A DNA stretch of 64,000 bases from Salinispora vitiensis (GTDB lineage Bacteria > Actinomycetota > Actinomycetes > Mycobacteriales > Micromonosporaceae), in contig NZ_KB900388.1 in NCBI RefSeq assembly GCF_000378825.1, positions 3,753,654 through 3,817,653 on the forward strand, in the 5' to 3' direction. Below, piece after piece: positions 23,499 through 34,345 of the stretch. Numbering within the stretch: position 1 is the first letter of the stretch; the number at the start of each line of letters is the position of its first letter. Position numbers and translations under genes: made by a program. The notes beneath the pieces are model-generated. The model had not been told where the DNA came from and made no database searches. It worked only from the letters and a program-made list of their open reading frames with translations.

Positions 23499-25160
23499 AT
23501 GCGTGCATCCAGGCCGAAGGCTGCTGTCGCGGCCGTCGCGGTCGCGGCCCTCGCGGTAGCCGGCTGCGCCGAGAGTGACCGCGAGGATTCCGGCGGTAGT
23601 AACAACGACACCCTTGTCTTCGGTGTCGCCCACGACCCGAAGGTGCTCGACCCGAGCTTCGCCAGCGACGGTGAGTCGCTGCGGGTGGCCCGTCAGATCT
23701 TCGAGACCCTGGTCCGCCCCGAGGAGGGCGGCACCAAGGTGAGCCCGGGCCTGGCTGAGTCCTGGACTCCGGACGAGGCGGGCACCACCTGGACCTTCAA
23801 GCTCCGCTCGGGCGTGAAGTTCCACGACGGCACCGACTTCGACGCCGAGGCCGTCTGCGTCAACTTCAATCGCTGGTACAACGCCACGGGCCTCATGCAG
23901 AGCCCGGACGTGACCGCCTACTGGCAGGACGTGATGGGCGGCTTCGCCCAGAACGAGGACGAAGGGCTCTCGGAGAGCCTCTTCAAGTCCTGCACCGCCA
24001 AGGACGCCACCACGGTCGACCTGGCCTTCACCCGGGCGTCCAGCAAGGTTCCGGCCGCCCTGATGCTGCCGTCGTTCTCCATCCACAGCCCGACGGCGCT
24101 GGAGAAGTACGACGCGGACAACATCGGCGGCACCGCGACGGACGTCAAGTACCCTGAGTACGCGACCAAGCACCCGACCGGCACCGGGCCCTTCAAGTTC
24201 AAGACCTGGGACATCGCCAACAAGTCGCTCACCATCGAGCGCAACGACGACTACTGGGGCGACAAGGCCAAGCTGAAGAACCTCGTCTTCAAGACCATCT
24301 CGGAGGAGAACGCGCGCAAGCAGGCGCTGAGCTCCGGCGACGTCGACGGCTACGACCTGGTCGGGCCGGCTGATGTCGAGCCGCTGAAGAACGAGGGATT
24401 CAATGTCCTGACCCGGCCGGCGTTCAACATCCTCTACCTGGCCATGAACCAGGAGGGGAACCCGAAGCTGGCCGACCTCAAGGTCCGGCAGGCGATCGCC
24501 CACGCGATCAACCGGCAGGCCCTGGTCGACTCGAAGCTGCCCCCGAAGGCGAAGGTGGCGACGAACTTCTTCCCGGACACGGTCGAGGGCTGGAACGGCG
24601 ACGTCACCACCTACGACTACGACGTTGACAAGGCCAAGCAGCTGCTGGCCGAGGCCGGTGCGGCGGACCTGACGCTGCGGTTCCACTACCCGACCGACGT
24701 CACCCGTCCGTATATGCCGAACCCGAAGGATCTCTTCGAGCTGGTCTCGGCGGACCTCGAGGCGGCTGGCATCACGGTCGAGCCGATCCCGCTGAAGTGG
24801 AGCCCGGACTACCTCAACGCCACCACCTCCGGTAGCGAGCACGACCTGCACTTCCTCGGCTGGACCGGCGACTACGGCGACGCCTACAACTTCATCGGCA
24901 CCTTCTTCGACCGGCAGAAGGACGAGTGGGGCTTCGACAACCCGGCCCTCTTCGAGCAGTTCAAGGACGCCGACTCCACCATCGATGCGGCGGAACGGGT
25001 GGAGAAGTACAAGGCTCTGAACAAGACCATCATGGACTTCCTGCCCGGTGTGCCGGTCTCGCACTCGCCGCCGACGATCGTGTTCGGCAAGGACGTGACC
25101 GGTGTCACGGCCAGCCCGCTCACCGACGAGCGGTTCGCCAACGCTGAGTTCAAGTCCTGA
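23499..25160 (+). CDS. ABC-type oligopeptide/dipeptide substrate-binding lipoprotein (family 5)
   Basis: 553 residues with a lipoprotein signal ending LAVAG-C (Cys ~24). Family 5 features: FGVAHDPKVLDPSFASDGESLRVARQIFETLV, LAESWTPDEAGTTWTFKLRSGVKFHDG, and a C-terminal region with FLGWTGDYGDAYNF and HSPPTIVFGKD. It captures peptides or related solutes outside the membrane and delivers them to the two permeases encoded downstream. Two internal Cys (VCVNFNRW, KSCTAKD) may form a disulfide. Followed by a strong hairpin that probably sets a higher transcript level than for the permeases. Confidence 0.92.
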   Translation: MRASRPKAAVAAVAVAALAVAGCAESDREDSGGSNNDTLVFGVAHDPKVLDPSFASDGESLRVARQIFETLVRPEEGGTKVSPGLAESWTPDEAGTTWTFKLRSGVKFHDGTDFDAEAVCVNFNRWYNATGLMQSPDVTAYWQDVMGGFAQNEDEGLSESLFKSCTAKDATTVDLAFTRASSKVPAALMLPSFSIHSPTALEKYDADNIGGTATDVKYPEYATKHPTGTGPFKFKTWDIANKSLTIERNDDYWGDKAKLKNLVFKTISEENARKQALSSGDVDGYDLVGPADVEPLKNEGFNVLTRPAFNILYLAMNQEGNPKLADLKVRQAIAHAINRQALVDSKLPPKAKVATNFFPDTVEGWNGDVTTYDYDVDKAKQLLAEAGAADLTLRFHYPTDVTRPYMPNPKDLFELVSADLEAAGITVEPIPLKWSPDYLNATTSGSEHDLHFLGWTGDYGDAYNFIGTFFDRQKDEWGFDNPALFEQFKDADSTIDAAERVEKYKALNKTIMDFLPGVPVSHSPPTIVFGKDVTGVTASPLTDERFANAEFKS

Positions 25161-25175
25161 TCTAACGCAAGAAAC

Positions 25176-25208
25176 CGGGCGGGCGCTGTGCTGCACAGCG
25201 CCCGCCCG
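25176..25208 (+). terminator. 15-bp perfect hairpin between binding-protein and permease genes
   Basis: CGGGCGGGCGCTGTG pairs perfectly with CACAGCGCCCGCCCG around a CTG loop. There is no T-run, so partial termination or 3'-end protection of the first cistron is more likely than full termination. Confidence 0.75.
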
Positions 25209-25235
25209 CGTCCCTCCGCACCCTTCTGAGGCATC

Positions 25236-26240
25236 GTGTTCCGGTTTATCGTCAGACGCCTGCTCCAGCTGATACCAACGCTGTTCGGGCTTTCGCTTCT
25301 GCTCTTCATCTGGGTCCGCCGCCTACCGGGCGGCCCCGAGGACGCCATCCTCGGCGAGCGGGCCACCCCCGAGATGCGCGCGGCGATTCGCCGCAGCATG
25401 GGTCTCGACGAGCCGATTCTGGTCCAGTACGGCCGCTTCGTGCAGCGGCTCCTTCGCCTGGACCTGGGCACCTCGACGTCGACCAAGCGCCCAGTGGTCG
25501 AAGAGTTCCTGGAGCGTTTCCCCGGCACCATCGAGTTGACGATCACCGCCCTGGTGATCGCGATCGGGGTCGGCATTCCCCTCGGCTACCTGGCCGCCCG
25601 CCGTCGGGGGCAGCTACTCGACCATCTCTCGGTCGGCGGATCGCTGGTCGGGATCTGCGTCCCCATCTTCTTCCTGGCCTACGTCCTGAAGGCGATCTTC
25701 TCGGAGAACCTGGGCTGGTTCCCGTCCAGCGGCCGACAGGATCCGACCATCGAGGCGACCCGGATCACGAACTTCTTCGTCCTCGACGGGTTGATGACCC
25801 GGGAGTGGGATGCCGCCATGGACGCGCTCTGGCATCTGGTGCTGCCGGGGCTCGCGCTGGCCAGCATCCCGCTGGCGATCATCGTCCGGATCACCCGGGC
25901 GAGCGTGTTGGAGGTACTCAACGAGGACTTCGTCCGGACCGCCGAGGCGAAGGGGCTGACCGAGCGGACCGTGCGGGGCCGGCATGTGCTGCGCAATTCG
26001 CTGCTGCCGGTGGTCACCTCGATCGGCTTGCTCACCGGGGGGTTGCTCTCCGGTGCCGTGCTGACCGAGACGGTCTTCGCGTTCACCGGCATCGGGGCCT
26101 TCATCTACGAGGCGATCGGCCAGCGTGACTACCCGGTGCTGCTGGGCTTCATCATGATCATATCGGTGGTGTACGTGCTGGTGAACCTCCTGGTTGACCT
26201 CTCCTACAGCCTGATCGACCCGAGGGTGAGGGTCCGATGA
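25236..26240 (+). CDS. ABC peptide importer permease, DppB/OppB type
   Basis: 334 residues from GTG 25236. MFRFIVRRLLQLIPTLFGLS is the hallmark N-terminal helix of DppB-type permeases. Six membrane segments; the EAA loop EDFVRTAEAKGLTERTVRGRHVLRN contacts the ATPases. The end LVNLLVDLSYSLIDPRVR is standard. Its stop overlaps the next start by 4 nt. Confidence 0.94.
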   Translation: MFRFIVRRLLQLIPTLFGLSLLLFIWVRRLPGGPEDAILGERATPEMRAAIRRSMGLDEPILVQYGRFVQRLLRLDLGTSTSTKRPVVEEFLERFPGTIELTITALVIAIGVGIPLGYLAARRRGQLLDHLSVGGSLVGICVPIFFLAYVLKAIFSENLGWFPSSGRQDPTIEATRITNFFVLDGLMTREWDAAMDALWHLVLPGLALASIPLAIIVRITRASVLEVLNEDFVRTAEAKGLTERTVRGRHVLRNSLLPVVTSIGLLTGGLLSGAVLTETVFAFTGIGAFIYEAIGQRDYPVLLGFIMIISVVYVLVNLLVDLSYSLIDPRVRVR

Positions 26241-27199
26241 CGATGACAGGTAAGAAGGAGCGGTTGGACCGGCTCGCCGAGATGGTGAACCGGGACGACG
26301 AGCGGGGGGTCAGCCTCTGGCAGGAGGCGTTCCGGCGGCTGCGGCGGAACCCCGCCGCCATCATCGGCGCCGTCATTCTGACGATCTTCGTCCTGGTGGC
26401 GCTGGTCGGCCCGTTCTTCGTCCCCTACGAGCCGAAGGACACCATCGGAATTCGCGAGGGCCTGGTGAAGTCGGGGCAGGGCATCATCCCCGGCGCCTCC
26501 GCCGAGCACTGGTTCGGCTACGACCACCAGGGTCGGGACGTCTTCAGCCGGATGATCGTCGGAGCCCGGCAGACCCTGCTGGTCGGGGTGGTCGCCACCC
26601 TGATCGGACTGGCCGTGGGCGCCCTGATCGGCGGGGTCGCGGGAGCGGCCGCCGGTCTGGGGGGCCGCTGGGGGCGCGCGGTCGACAACGTGCTCATGCG
26701 CGTCATCGACATGATGCTGGCGCTGCCGAGCCTCCTGCTCGCGGTCAGCATCGCCGCCCTGCTCGGGGCGAGCCTAAGCACCGTCATGATCGCGGTCGGC
26801 ATGGTGTCGGTGCCGGTCTTCGCCCGACTGCTGCGGGTTTCGATGATCGCGCAGGCCAACAGCGACTACGTGCTCGCGGCCACCTCACTCGGCGTCCGGA
26901 AGCCGAAGATCGCGCTGACGCACATCGTGCCGAACTCGCTGGCCCCGGTCATCGTGCAGGCCACGTTGACCCTGGCCACCGCGATCATCGAGGCCGCCGC
27001 GCTCTCGTTCCTCGGCCTCGGCAACCCGGACACGGCGCAGCCCGAGTGGGGAGTCATGCTCGCCGACGCCCAGTCGTACCTCGGCATTCGACCCGCACTG
27101 GCGATCTTCCCAGCGGTAGCGATCATCATCACCGCGCTCGGCTTCACCCTGCTCGGTGAGGCGATGCGTGAGGCCCTCGACCCGAAGCTGCGGAAGTAG
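26237..27199 (+). CDS. ABC peptide importer permease, DppC/OppC type
   Basis: 320 residues starting in an ATGA overlap with the preceding permease. It has the N-terminal OppC-type segment SLWQEAFRRLRRNPAAIIGAVIL, an AEHWFGYDHQGRDVFSRMIVGARQTL region, the EAA loop SDYVLAATSLGVRKPKIALTHIVPN and the ending ALGFTLLGEAMREALDPKLRK. Confidence 0.94.
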   Translation: MTMTGKKERLDRLAEMVNRDDERGVSLWQEAFRRLRRNPAAIIGAVILTIFVLVALVGPFFVPYEPKDTIGIREGLVKSGQGIIPGASAEHWFGYDHQGRDVFSRMIVGARQTLLVGVVATLIGLAVGALIGGVAGAAAGLGGRWGRAVDNVLMRVIDMMLALPSLLLAVSIAALLGASLSTVMIAVGMVSVPVFARLLRVSMIAQANSDYVLAATSLGVRKPKIALTHIVPNSLAPVIVQATLTLATAIIEAAALSFLGLGNPDTAQPEWGVMLADAQSYLGIRPALAIFPAVAIIITALGFTLLGEAMREALDPKLRK

Positions 27200-27266
27200 G
27201 TCCCGCCATGTGTGTAGCCCGAGAAACGGGTTCGCGAGCCCCGCAGGTGCGAACGGAGGGCCGGTA

Positions 27267-28325
27267 ATGGCACTGCTCGAAGTGGATGACCTGAGCGTCA
27301 CATTCGCCCGGCGTGGGCAGCGTACGGTGCGCGCGGTGGACGGGGTCTCCTTCTCGGTCGACGCCGGTGAGGTCGTCGGTCTGGTCGGTGAGTCCGGCTG
27401 CGGCAAGAGCGTCACCTCGATGGCGATCATGGGGCTGCTGCCGCGGCATCCTGGCACCCGGATCGGCGGCAAGGCGGTCTTCGACGGAACCGACCTGCTC
27501 GGACTCGACGACCGCGCCCGGCGAGACATCCGTGGTCGGGACGTAGCGATGATCTTCCAGGATCCGCTCTCCTCGCTGAACCCGGTGATCCCGATCGGGT
27601 TGCAGGTGACCGAGGTGCTGGCCCGCCACCGGGGAATGAAGGGTGACGCGGCACGTAAGGAAGCGGCCGGGCTGCTGGACCGGGTCGGCATCCCGGATCC
27701 GAACCGGCGGCTCAAGGAGTATCCGCACCAGCTCTCCGGTGGGATGCGGCAACGGGCGTTGATCGCGATGGCGGTCGCCTGCCGTCCCCGGCTGCTGATC
27801 GCCGACGAGCCGACCACCGCGCTGGACGTCACCATCCAGGCGCAGATCCTGGAACTGCTCAAGGAGTTGGTCCACGACTCCGGTACCGCGCTTGTCATGA
27901 TCACCCACGATCTGGGGGTGGTCGCCGGCATGTGTGACAGCATCAACGTGCTGTACGCGGGTCGGGTGGTCGAGACCGCCCGTCGACGTCCCCTCTTCCG
28001 GGAGCCACGGCACCCGTACACCGCGGGTCTGCTCGGTTCGGTGCCCCGCCTGGACAGTGGGCGCGGCGAGCCGCTGAACCCGATCCCCGGCTCGGTACGC
28101 GACGTGCTGTCCTGGTCGGAGGGCTGTGCGTTCGCCCCGCGCTGCTCCCGGCGGGTGGACGCCTGCCTCGACGAGACGCCGCCGGTGGTACGCACCCACG
28201 ACGCCCGTAGCTACCGCTGTGTCGACCCGGTGCCGTTGCCCGGCGCCGTCCCGGCCCAGGCCGGTCCGGCCGACCAGCCCGGAGCGTCGAGCCCGGAGCC
28301 CAACGAGGAGAAGACCCGTGACTGA
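27267..28325 (+). CDS. ABC peptide importer ATPase, DppD/OppD type
   Basis: 352 residues; the ATG at 27267 has GGAGGG upstream, unlike the longer in-frame ORF. Walker [13 protein letters not shown]-loop [10 protein letters not shown], signature [17 protein letters not shown], Walker [14 protein letters not shown]-loop MITHDLGVV. The C-terminal oligopeptide/dipeptide extension has [20 protein letters not shown], whose four Cys can bind an iron-sulfur cluster in relatives. A Pro/Ala-rich tail ends the protein. Confidence 0.94.
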   Translation: MALLEVDDLSVTFARRGQRTVRAVDGVSFSVDAGEVVGLVGESGCGKSVTSMAIMGLLPRHPGTRIGGKAVFDGTDLLGLDDRARRDIRGRDVAMIFQDPLSSLNPVIPIGLQVTEVLARHRGMKGDAARKEAAGLLDRVGIPDPNRRLKEYPHQLSGGMRQRALIAMAVACRPRLLIADEPTTALDVTIQAQILELLKELVHDSGTALVMITHDLGVVAGMCDSINVLYAGRVVETARRRPLFREPRHPYTAGLLGSVPRLDSGRGEPLNPIPGSVRDVLSWSEGCAFAPRCSRRVDACLDETPPVVRTHDARSYRCVDPVPLPGAVPAQAGPADQPGASSPEPNEEKTRD

Positions 28326-29433
28326 CAACGACATCCTCGTCGAGGTCCGTGACCTGAAGGTGCACTTTCCGATCAAGCGGGGAGTGCTCTTCGATCGCAC
28401 GATCGGCCACGTGAAGGCGGTCGACGGGGTCGACCTGCGGATTCCCCGCGGCAAGACCTACGGCCTGGTGGGCGAGTCCGGGTGCGGGAAGTCGACGCTC
28501 GGCCGGGCGCTACTCCAGCTGACCCCGCCCACCGGCGGCGAGGTCGTCTTCGACGATGTCGAGCTGACCACGCTGCCGCCGGCCCGGCTGCGGGCCATGC
28601 GTCGTCGGATGCAGATGATTTTCCAGGATCCGATGTCCAGCCTGGATCCGCGGCAGAACGTCGAGTCGATCCTCACCGAGGGTCTGCAGACCCACGGCAT
28701 CGGCGACAACCGAGACGAGCGACGCGCGATCATCGGGGAGGCGCTCGACAAGGTGGGGCTACCCCGGTGGGCCCTGTCCCGTTACCCGCACGAGTTCTCC
28801 GGCGGGCAGCGGCAGCGGATCGGGATCGCCCGGGCGGTGGTCCTCGGTCCGGAACTGATCGTCGCCGACGAACCGGTGTCCGCCCTGGATGTGTCGATCC
28901 AGGCGCAGGTGGTCAACCTCCTCGACGAACTCCAGGAGAGCCTCGGCCTCACCTACCTGGTGATCGCGCACGACCTGGCCGTCGTCCGGCACATCTCCGA
29001 CATCGTCGGTGTCATGTACCTCGGCGCCCTGGTGGAGGAGGCGCCGAGCGACCGGCTCTACACCGAGCCACTGCACCCGTACACCCGGGCGCTCATGTCG
29101 GCGGTGCCGGTGCCGGACCCGGATGTGGAGGACCGCCGGGAGCGGATCCTGCTCGCCGGTGACCTGCCGTCGCCGGCCAACCCGCCGACGGGCTGCCGGT
29201 TCCACACCCGCTGCCCGTGGGCCCAGCCGACGCGCTGCGCCGACGAACGGCCGGTGCTGCGCGACATCGGCGGCAGCCGGGTGGCCTGCCACTGGGCCGA
29301 GCGGATCGCCAGCGGGGAACTCCGTCCGAGTCACGGCGGGGCGGGAGTCACCGGGGCGTCCGACGGCGGTGCGGCCGCGGAGTCGGTGTCGATCGCGGCC
29401 CCGACCGCGAAGGCGGACTCCGCCGACGGCTGA
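28318..29433 (+). CDS. ABC peptide importer ATPase, DppF/OppF type
   Basis: 371 residues from GTG 28318, overlapping the DppD-type gene by 8 nt, with GAGGAG upstream. Walker [13 protein letters not shown]-loop [10 protein letters not shown], signature [17 protein letters not shown], Walker [14 protein letters not shown]-loop VIAHDLAVV. The C-terminal [15 protein letters not shown] is the OppF-type Cys motif. A tail of about 45 Ala/Gly/Ser-rich residues follows. Last gene of the five-gene importer operon. Confidence 0.94.
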   Translation: MTDNDILVEVRDLKVHFPIKRGVLFDRTIGHVKAVDGVDLRIPRGKTYGLVGESGCGKSTLGRALLQLTPPTGGEVVFDDVELTTLPPARLRAMRRRMQMIFQDPMSSLDPRQNVESILTEGLQTHGIGDNRDERRAIIGEALDKVGLPRWALSRYPHEFSGGQRQRIGIARAVVLGPELIVADEPVSALDVSIQAQVVNLLDELQESLGLTYLVIAHDLAVVRHISDIVGVMYLGALVEEAPSDRLYTEPLHPYTRALMSAVPVPDPDVEDRRERILLAGDLPSPANPPTGCRFHTRCPWAQPTRCADERPVLRDIGGSRVACHWAERIASGELRPSHGGAGVTGASDGGAAAESVSIAAPTAKADSADG

Positions 29434-29527
29434 GCCGCCGAAGCCGGGTCGCGGGGCAGCCAGGACCGGCTGCCTCCGCGGCCCGGCTCAGCCGTCGGGG
29501 CGGGTTGAGCACGTTCTGTGCCCCGGT

Positions 29528-29989
29528 TCAGCCGTCGGGGCGGTGGAGCAGGGCGACGGCGATCGCGTGTACCGCATCGAGACCGGCCGGGTCGGGCAGC
29601 GTCGCCCGTCCGCCGGTCACGACGTACCATTCGTCGGCCTCGCGGTACTGCACCCGCAGGGTGACCTGACCGTCGAGGTACTCGGTGCGAAGCGTCAGCT
29701 CGCCGGTGATCACGCCGACCTCGTCGGTCATCACCCCGCCCGGCCCGGGGACGATGTCCGCGCCGCAGACCCGGGACCCGCCGTCGGCCCGCATCCCGGA
29801 GCCGGGAATGCCGCCCGCCAGGGCGCCGGTGGTCTCCGCGCTCATCCCGGCGCCGGGTACCGCGGCACCGGCCGCGCCGTCGGCCGTCATCCCGGCGCTG
29901 CCCGGGGCGGGACCGCCAGCGGCGGCCGTCGCGTCGTTGTCGGCTCCCGCCGGCCGGTGCGGTGTCGGATCCGTCCCGGTGCTGGTCAT
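29528..29989 (-). CDS. Hypothetical protein coupled to the HNH nuclease gene
   Basis: 153 residues. The first ~75 are low-complexity with recurring Gly/Ala/Met patterns (GSAGMTADGAAGAAVPGAGM). The last ~75 look globular: GVMTDEVGVITGELTLRTEYLDGQVTLRVQYREADEWYVVTGGRA, a beta-rich piece. No signal peptide. Its ATG overlaps the nuclease TGA (ATGA), so it is translated with it. Immunity or processing partner of the nuclease is possible but unproven. A 20-bp near-repeat (29484-29503 and 29524-29543) overlaps its 3' end. Confidence 0.65.
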   Translation of the reverse strand: MTSTGTDPTPHRPAGADNDATAAAGGPAPGSAGMTADGAAGAAVPGAGMSAETTGALAGGIPGSGMRADGGSRVCGADIVPGPGGVMTDEVGVITGELTLRTEYLDGQVTLRVQYREADEWYVVTGGRATLPDPAGLDAVHAIAVALLHRPDG

Positions 29990-30636
29990 GATTGGCTCCC
30001 CCCGGTGCAGCCCGCCAACATGTCGGCCAGCGCGGTCTTCTCGTCGGTGTTCACCGACAACTGCCAGTGATGCTTCACCGTGACCCAGCTTTCGGCGTAG
30101 CGGCACCAGTACGACCGGTTCGCCGGTCGCCACTGGGACGGATCCTGATCACCCTTCGATCGGTTGGCGGTGCGGGAAACCGCGAAGAGGTGCGGCGACC
30201 GGGTGTCGTTGGCGAAGTCACCCCGCTTCGCGTCGGTCCACCGGTCGGCCCCGGATCGCCAGGCGTTCGCCAGCGGCACCATGTGGTCGACGTCGACCTC
30301 GGAGGGGTCGGTGAGGACCTGGCCGTCGTAGACGCTCTCCCAGCGACCGCCGACCACGTTGCAGCCGGAGAGTTTGATGCTCTCTCCGTCGCGCGCGAGC
30401 ACGGTGTCCCGGACGTCGCAGTTCTTGCCGGTGCCCCGCCAGTGGGGGAAGCGGTCGCGGCTGTAGCCCTTCATCGATCCGGCGCTGGCCACCGTCAGCT
30501 CGGCCAGCTTCTCCATCACATTCCCGCCGTCACTGGTGGGCGACGGGTCGGGCGTGCCGGCCGGGACGCAGCCGGCCAGGCCGAGCGCCAGCACTGTCCC
30601 GAGCAGCGGTCCGGATCTGGTACGCAGAGACGACAC
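29986..30636 (-). CDS. Secreted HNH-type nuclease lipoprotein (DUF1524-like)
   Basis: 216 residues. Lipoprotein signal LLGTVLALGLAG-C, then a short Pro/Ser linker. The HNH core is DVDHMVPLANAWRSGADRW with the following Asn/Lys-containing stretch DTRSPHLFAVSRTANRSKGDQDPSQWRP. Two further Cys (NCDVRD, SGCNVVGG) suggest an extracellular disulfide. Relatives are exported actinobacterial endonucleases that degrade extracellular DNA. It is divergent from the MFS gene at 30739 and overlaps the small downstream gene by 4 nt. Confidence 0.87.
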   Translation of the reverse strand: MSSLRTRSGPLLGTVLALGLAGCVPAGTPDPSPTSDGGNVMEKLAELTVASAGSMKGYSRDRFPHWRGTGKNCDVRDTVLARDGESIKLSGCNVVGGRWESVYDGQVLTDPSEVDVDHMVPLANAWRSGADRWTDAKRGDFANDTRSPHLFAVSRTANRSKGDQDPSQWRPANRSYWCRYAESWVTVKHHWQLSVNTDEKTALADMLAGCTGGSQS

Positions 30637-30738
30637 CTCTTTAGCTTGGCGGTTTCCGGCGGCTCCGCCCAGTACCGCGGCGGGCGGTTTCGGCGTTTCG
30701 TAGCCGCTTCGAGATCGAGCCGGGGCAACCTTGGGGCC

Positions 30739-32241
30739 ATGACGCCACCCTCCCTTCGCCTGGGTACCCCCGCGGGGGTCGGCACGCTACTCGCCGCGGT
30801 GCTCGCCTCCGGGATGGTCTTTCTCGATGGGACCGTGGTCAACGTTGCCCTGCCCCGCCTGGGTGAGGACCTCGACGCCACCGTCTCGGATCTGCAGTGG
30901 ACGGTTAATGGCTACCTGCTGATGCTGGCTGCGTTCGTACTGCTCGGTGGCGCGCTCGGTGACCGGTTCGGCCGGCGGCGGGTATTCCTGCTCGGGGTGG
31001 TGTGGTTCACCGTGGCGTCGGTGCTGTGCGGGCTGGCCCAGGACACCGGGCAGCTCATCGCGGCTCGGCTCCTGCAGGGCGCCGGAGCGGCCCTGCTCAC
31101 CCCCGGTTCCCTGTCGGTCCTGCAGGCCAGCTTTCACCCGGACGACCGGGGGCGGGCGATCGGTGCCTGGGCCGGCTTCTCCGGCGTCTCCACGGCGCTC
31201 GGCCCCTTCGTCGGCGGCTGGCTGATCGACCAGTTCTCCTGGCGATGGATCTTCTTCCTGAACGTGCCGCTGGCCGTGCTGGTGCTGCTGGCCGCCCTGC
31301 GCTGGGTGCCGGAGAGCCGGGACGAGAGCGCCTCGCGTACCAGGACCAAGGGGGCGGGCCGGCGGCGGTTCGACGTGCTCGGCACGGTGCTGGGGGCGGT
31401 CGCCCTGGCCGGGATCACGTTCGCGTTGATCGACGCACCGGCTCGGGGCGCGACGTCGGCAGCGGTGTTGCTGGCCGTCGCGGCCGGGGTCCTCGCTTCG
31501 GTGGCCTTCGTGCTGGTCGAGCGACGCCGGGGGGAGACCGCGATGCTGCCGACCGGGTTGTTCAGCAGCCGAATCTTCTCCGTGCTGAACGTCTTCACCG
31601 TGGTGATCTACGCGGCGCTTGGTGGGTTCACCTTCTTCGTTGCCGTTTTTCTCCAGAACGTGGCCGGCTGGTCGGCGCTGGCCACCGGCGTCGCGCTGCT
31701 GCCGGTGACCGTGCTGCTGCTGGTCGGTTCACCGGTCGCCGGTGATCTGGCGACCCGGATCGGGCCCCGACTGCCGCTGACCGTGGGCCCGGTCGTGGCC
31801 GCGATCGGGCTTGTTCTGCTCCGCGAGGTCGGGGCCCAGGCGTCCTACTGGCGGGACGTGCTGCCCGGGGTCTTTCTCTTCGGGCTCGGGTTGGCCCTGG
31901 TGGTGGCGCCGTTGACGGCCTCGGTGCTGGCCGCCGTCGCGGACCGCTTCGCCGGAGTGGCGAGTGGCTTCAACAATGCGGCCTCACGCGCCGGGGGTCT
32001 GCTCGCGGTGGCCGCCCTGCCGCTGCTGGTCGGCCTCTCCGGCACCGACTACGAACGGCCGGCCGAGTTGACCGCCGCCTACCGGGGCGCGTTGGCCTGG
32101 TGCGCCGGGCTGCTGCTGGTCGGGGCGGTGCTGGCGGTGGTCTTCGTCCGCCGTCCGCGTCGGACGCCGCCACCGTCGCAGCCCTGCCAGTCCCTGCCGG
32201 CCGCCACCGGGCCGGAAAAGGGTACGGGGACGGCTTCCTGA
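30739..32241 (+). CDS. MFS drug exporter, DHA2 (14-helix) type
   Basis: 500 residues from MTPPSLRLGTPAGVGTLLAA. Motif A GGALGDRFGRRRVFLLG, motif C GPFVGGWLIDQFSWRWIFFLNVPLA and the start VFLDGTVVNVALPRL are DHA2-typical. About fourteen hydrophobic segments. A hydrophilic Pro/Ser tail ends the protein. Proton-driven efflux of small molecules is the family role; no dedicated regulator is adjacent. Confidence 0.9.
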   Translation: MTPPSLRLGTPAGVGTLLAAVLASGMVFLDGTVVNVALPRLGEDLDATVSDLQWTVNGYLLMLAAFVLLGGALGDRFGRRRVFLLGVVWFTVASVLCGLAQDTGQLIAARLLQGAGAALLTPGSLSVLQASFHPDDRGRAIGAWAGFSGVSTALGPFVGGWLIDQFSWRWIFFLNVPLAVLVLLAALRWVPESRDESASRTRTKGAGRRRFDVLGTVLGAVALAGITFALIDAPARGATSAAVLLAVAAGVLASVAFVLVERRRGETAMLPTGLFSSRIFSVLNVFTVVIYAALGGFTFFVAVFLQNVAGWSALATGVALLPVTVLLLVGSPVAGDLATRIGPRLPLTVGPVVAAIGLVLLREVGAQASYWRDVLPGVFLFGLGLALVVAPLTASVLAAVADRFAGVASGFNNAASRAGGLLAVAALPLLVGLSGTDYERPAELTAAYRGALAWCAGLLLVGAVLAVVFVRRPRRTPPPSQPCQSLPAATGPEKGTGTAS

Positions 32242-32250
32242 CGACTCCGG

Positions 32251-32433
32251 GGCCGGCCGGCGACCGGGCCCCGGGTTGACCTCGGGGTACGGCCGGCCGG
32301 CGACCGGGCCCCGGTTGACCTCGGGGTACGGCCGGCAGGTAACCGGTGGCCCGGGTTGACCTCGGGTGGAGGCCAACCCGGACCGGCCCCCGGGTTGATC
32401 TCGGGTGGAGATCAACCCGGACTGGGCCCCGGG
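32251..32433. repeat. Array of 40-bp tandem repeats between the MFS and leuA 3' ends
   Basis: Four and a half units of about 40 bp start near 32251, 32291, 32330 and 32370. Each carries GGCCCCGGGTTGACCTCGGG or a variant. The first two are nearly identical; the last two have exchanged the GGTACGGCC part for GTGGAGGCC/GTGGAGATC, which turns each into an inverted repeat. Non-coding in my view. Confidence 0.85.
32390..32420. terminator. 13-bp hairpin in the repeat array, likely bidirectional terminator
   Basis: CCGGGTTGATCTC pairs perfectly with GAGATCAACCCGG around GGGTG. It lies 18 bp beyond the leuA stop and downstream of the MFS gene. A second, one-mismatch version uses the preceding repeat unit. 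No T-run. Confidence 0.6.
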
Positions 32434-32437
32434 TGCC

Positions 32438-34219
<1,782 letters not shown>

Positions 34220-34280
34220 TCAGCAGTCGAGGTCGGCGAGGCGCCGAGGAACGGGTCGGAGCGGGCGGCACGGTTCGACC

Positions 34281-34316
34281 CCGCGGCGAGGTGCCGGCCG
34301 TTAGGCCTCGCCGCGG
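34281..34316 (-). promoter_or_regulatory. Attenuator hairpin overlapping the leuA leader stop
   Basis: CCGCGGCGAGG (34281-34291) and CCTCGCCGCGG (34306-34316) form a perfect 11-bp stem. The leader peptide stop codon lies in the loop and the stem begins just after its Leu codons, so a ribosome stalled at the Leu run would leave the stem free and one completing the peptide would block it. Exact mechanism (transcriptional or translational) is inference. Confidence 0.65.
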
Positions 34317-34345
34317 CGACCAAGAAGAAGCAACGGCTGCCACAT
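34301..34345 (-). CDS. leuL: leuA leader peptide with four consecutive Leu codons
   Basis: A 14-codon frame reads M W Q P L L L L G R R G E A and stop, 108 nt upstream of the leuA start. The four Leu codons are TTG CTT CTT CTT, which are rare in this G+C-rich genome, as expected for a peptide that senses charged tRNA-Leu. Leader peptides with Leu runs ahead of leuA are known in actinobacteria. Confidence 0.8.
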   Translation of the reverse strand: MWQPLLLLGRRGEA

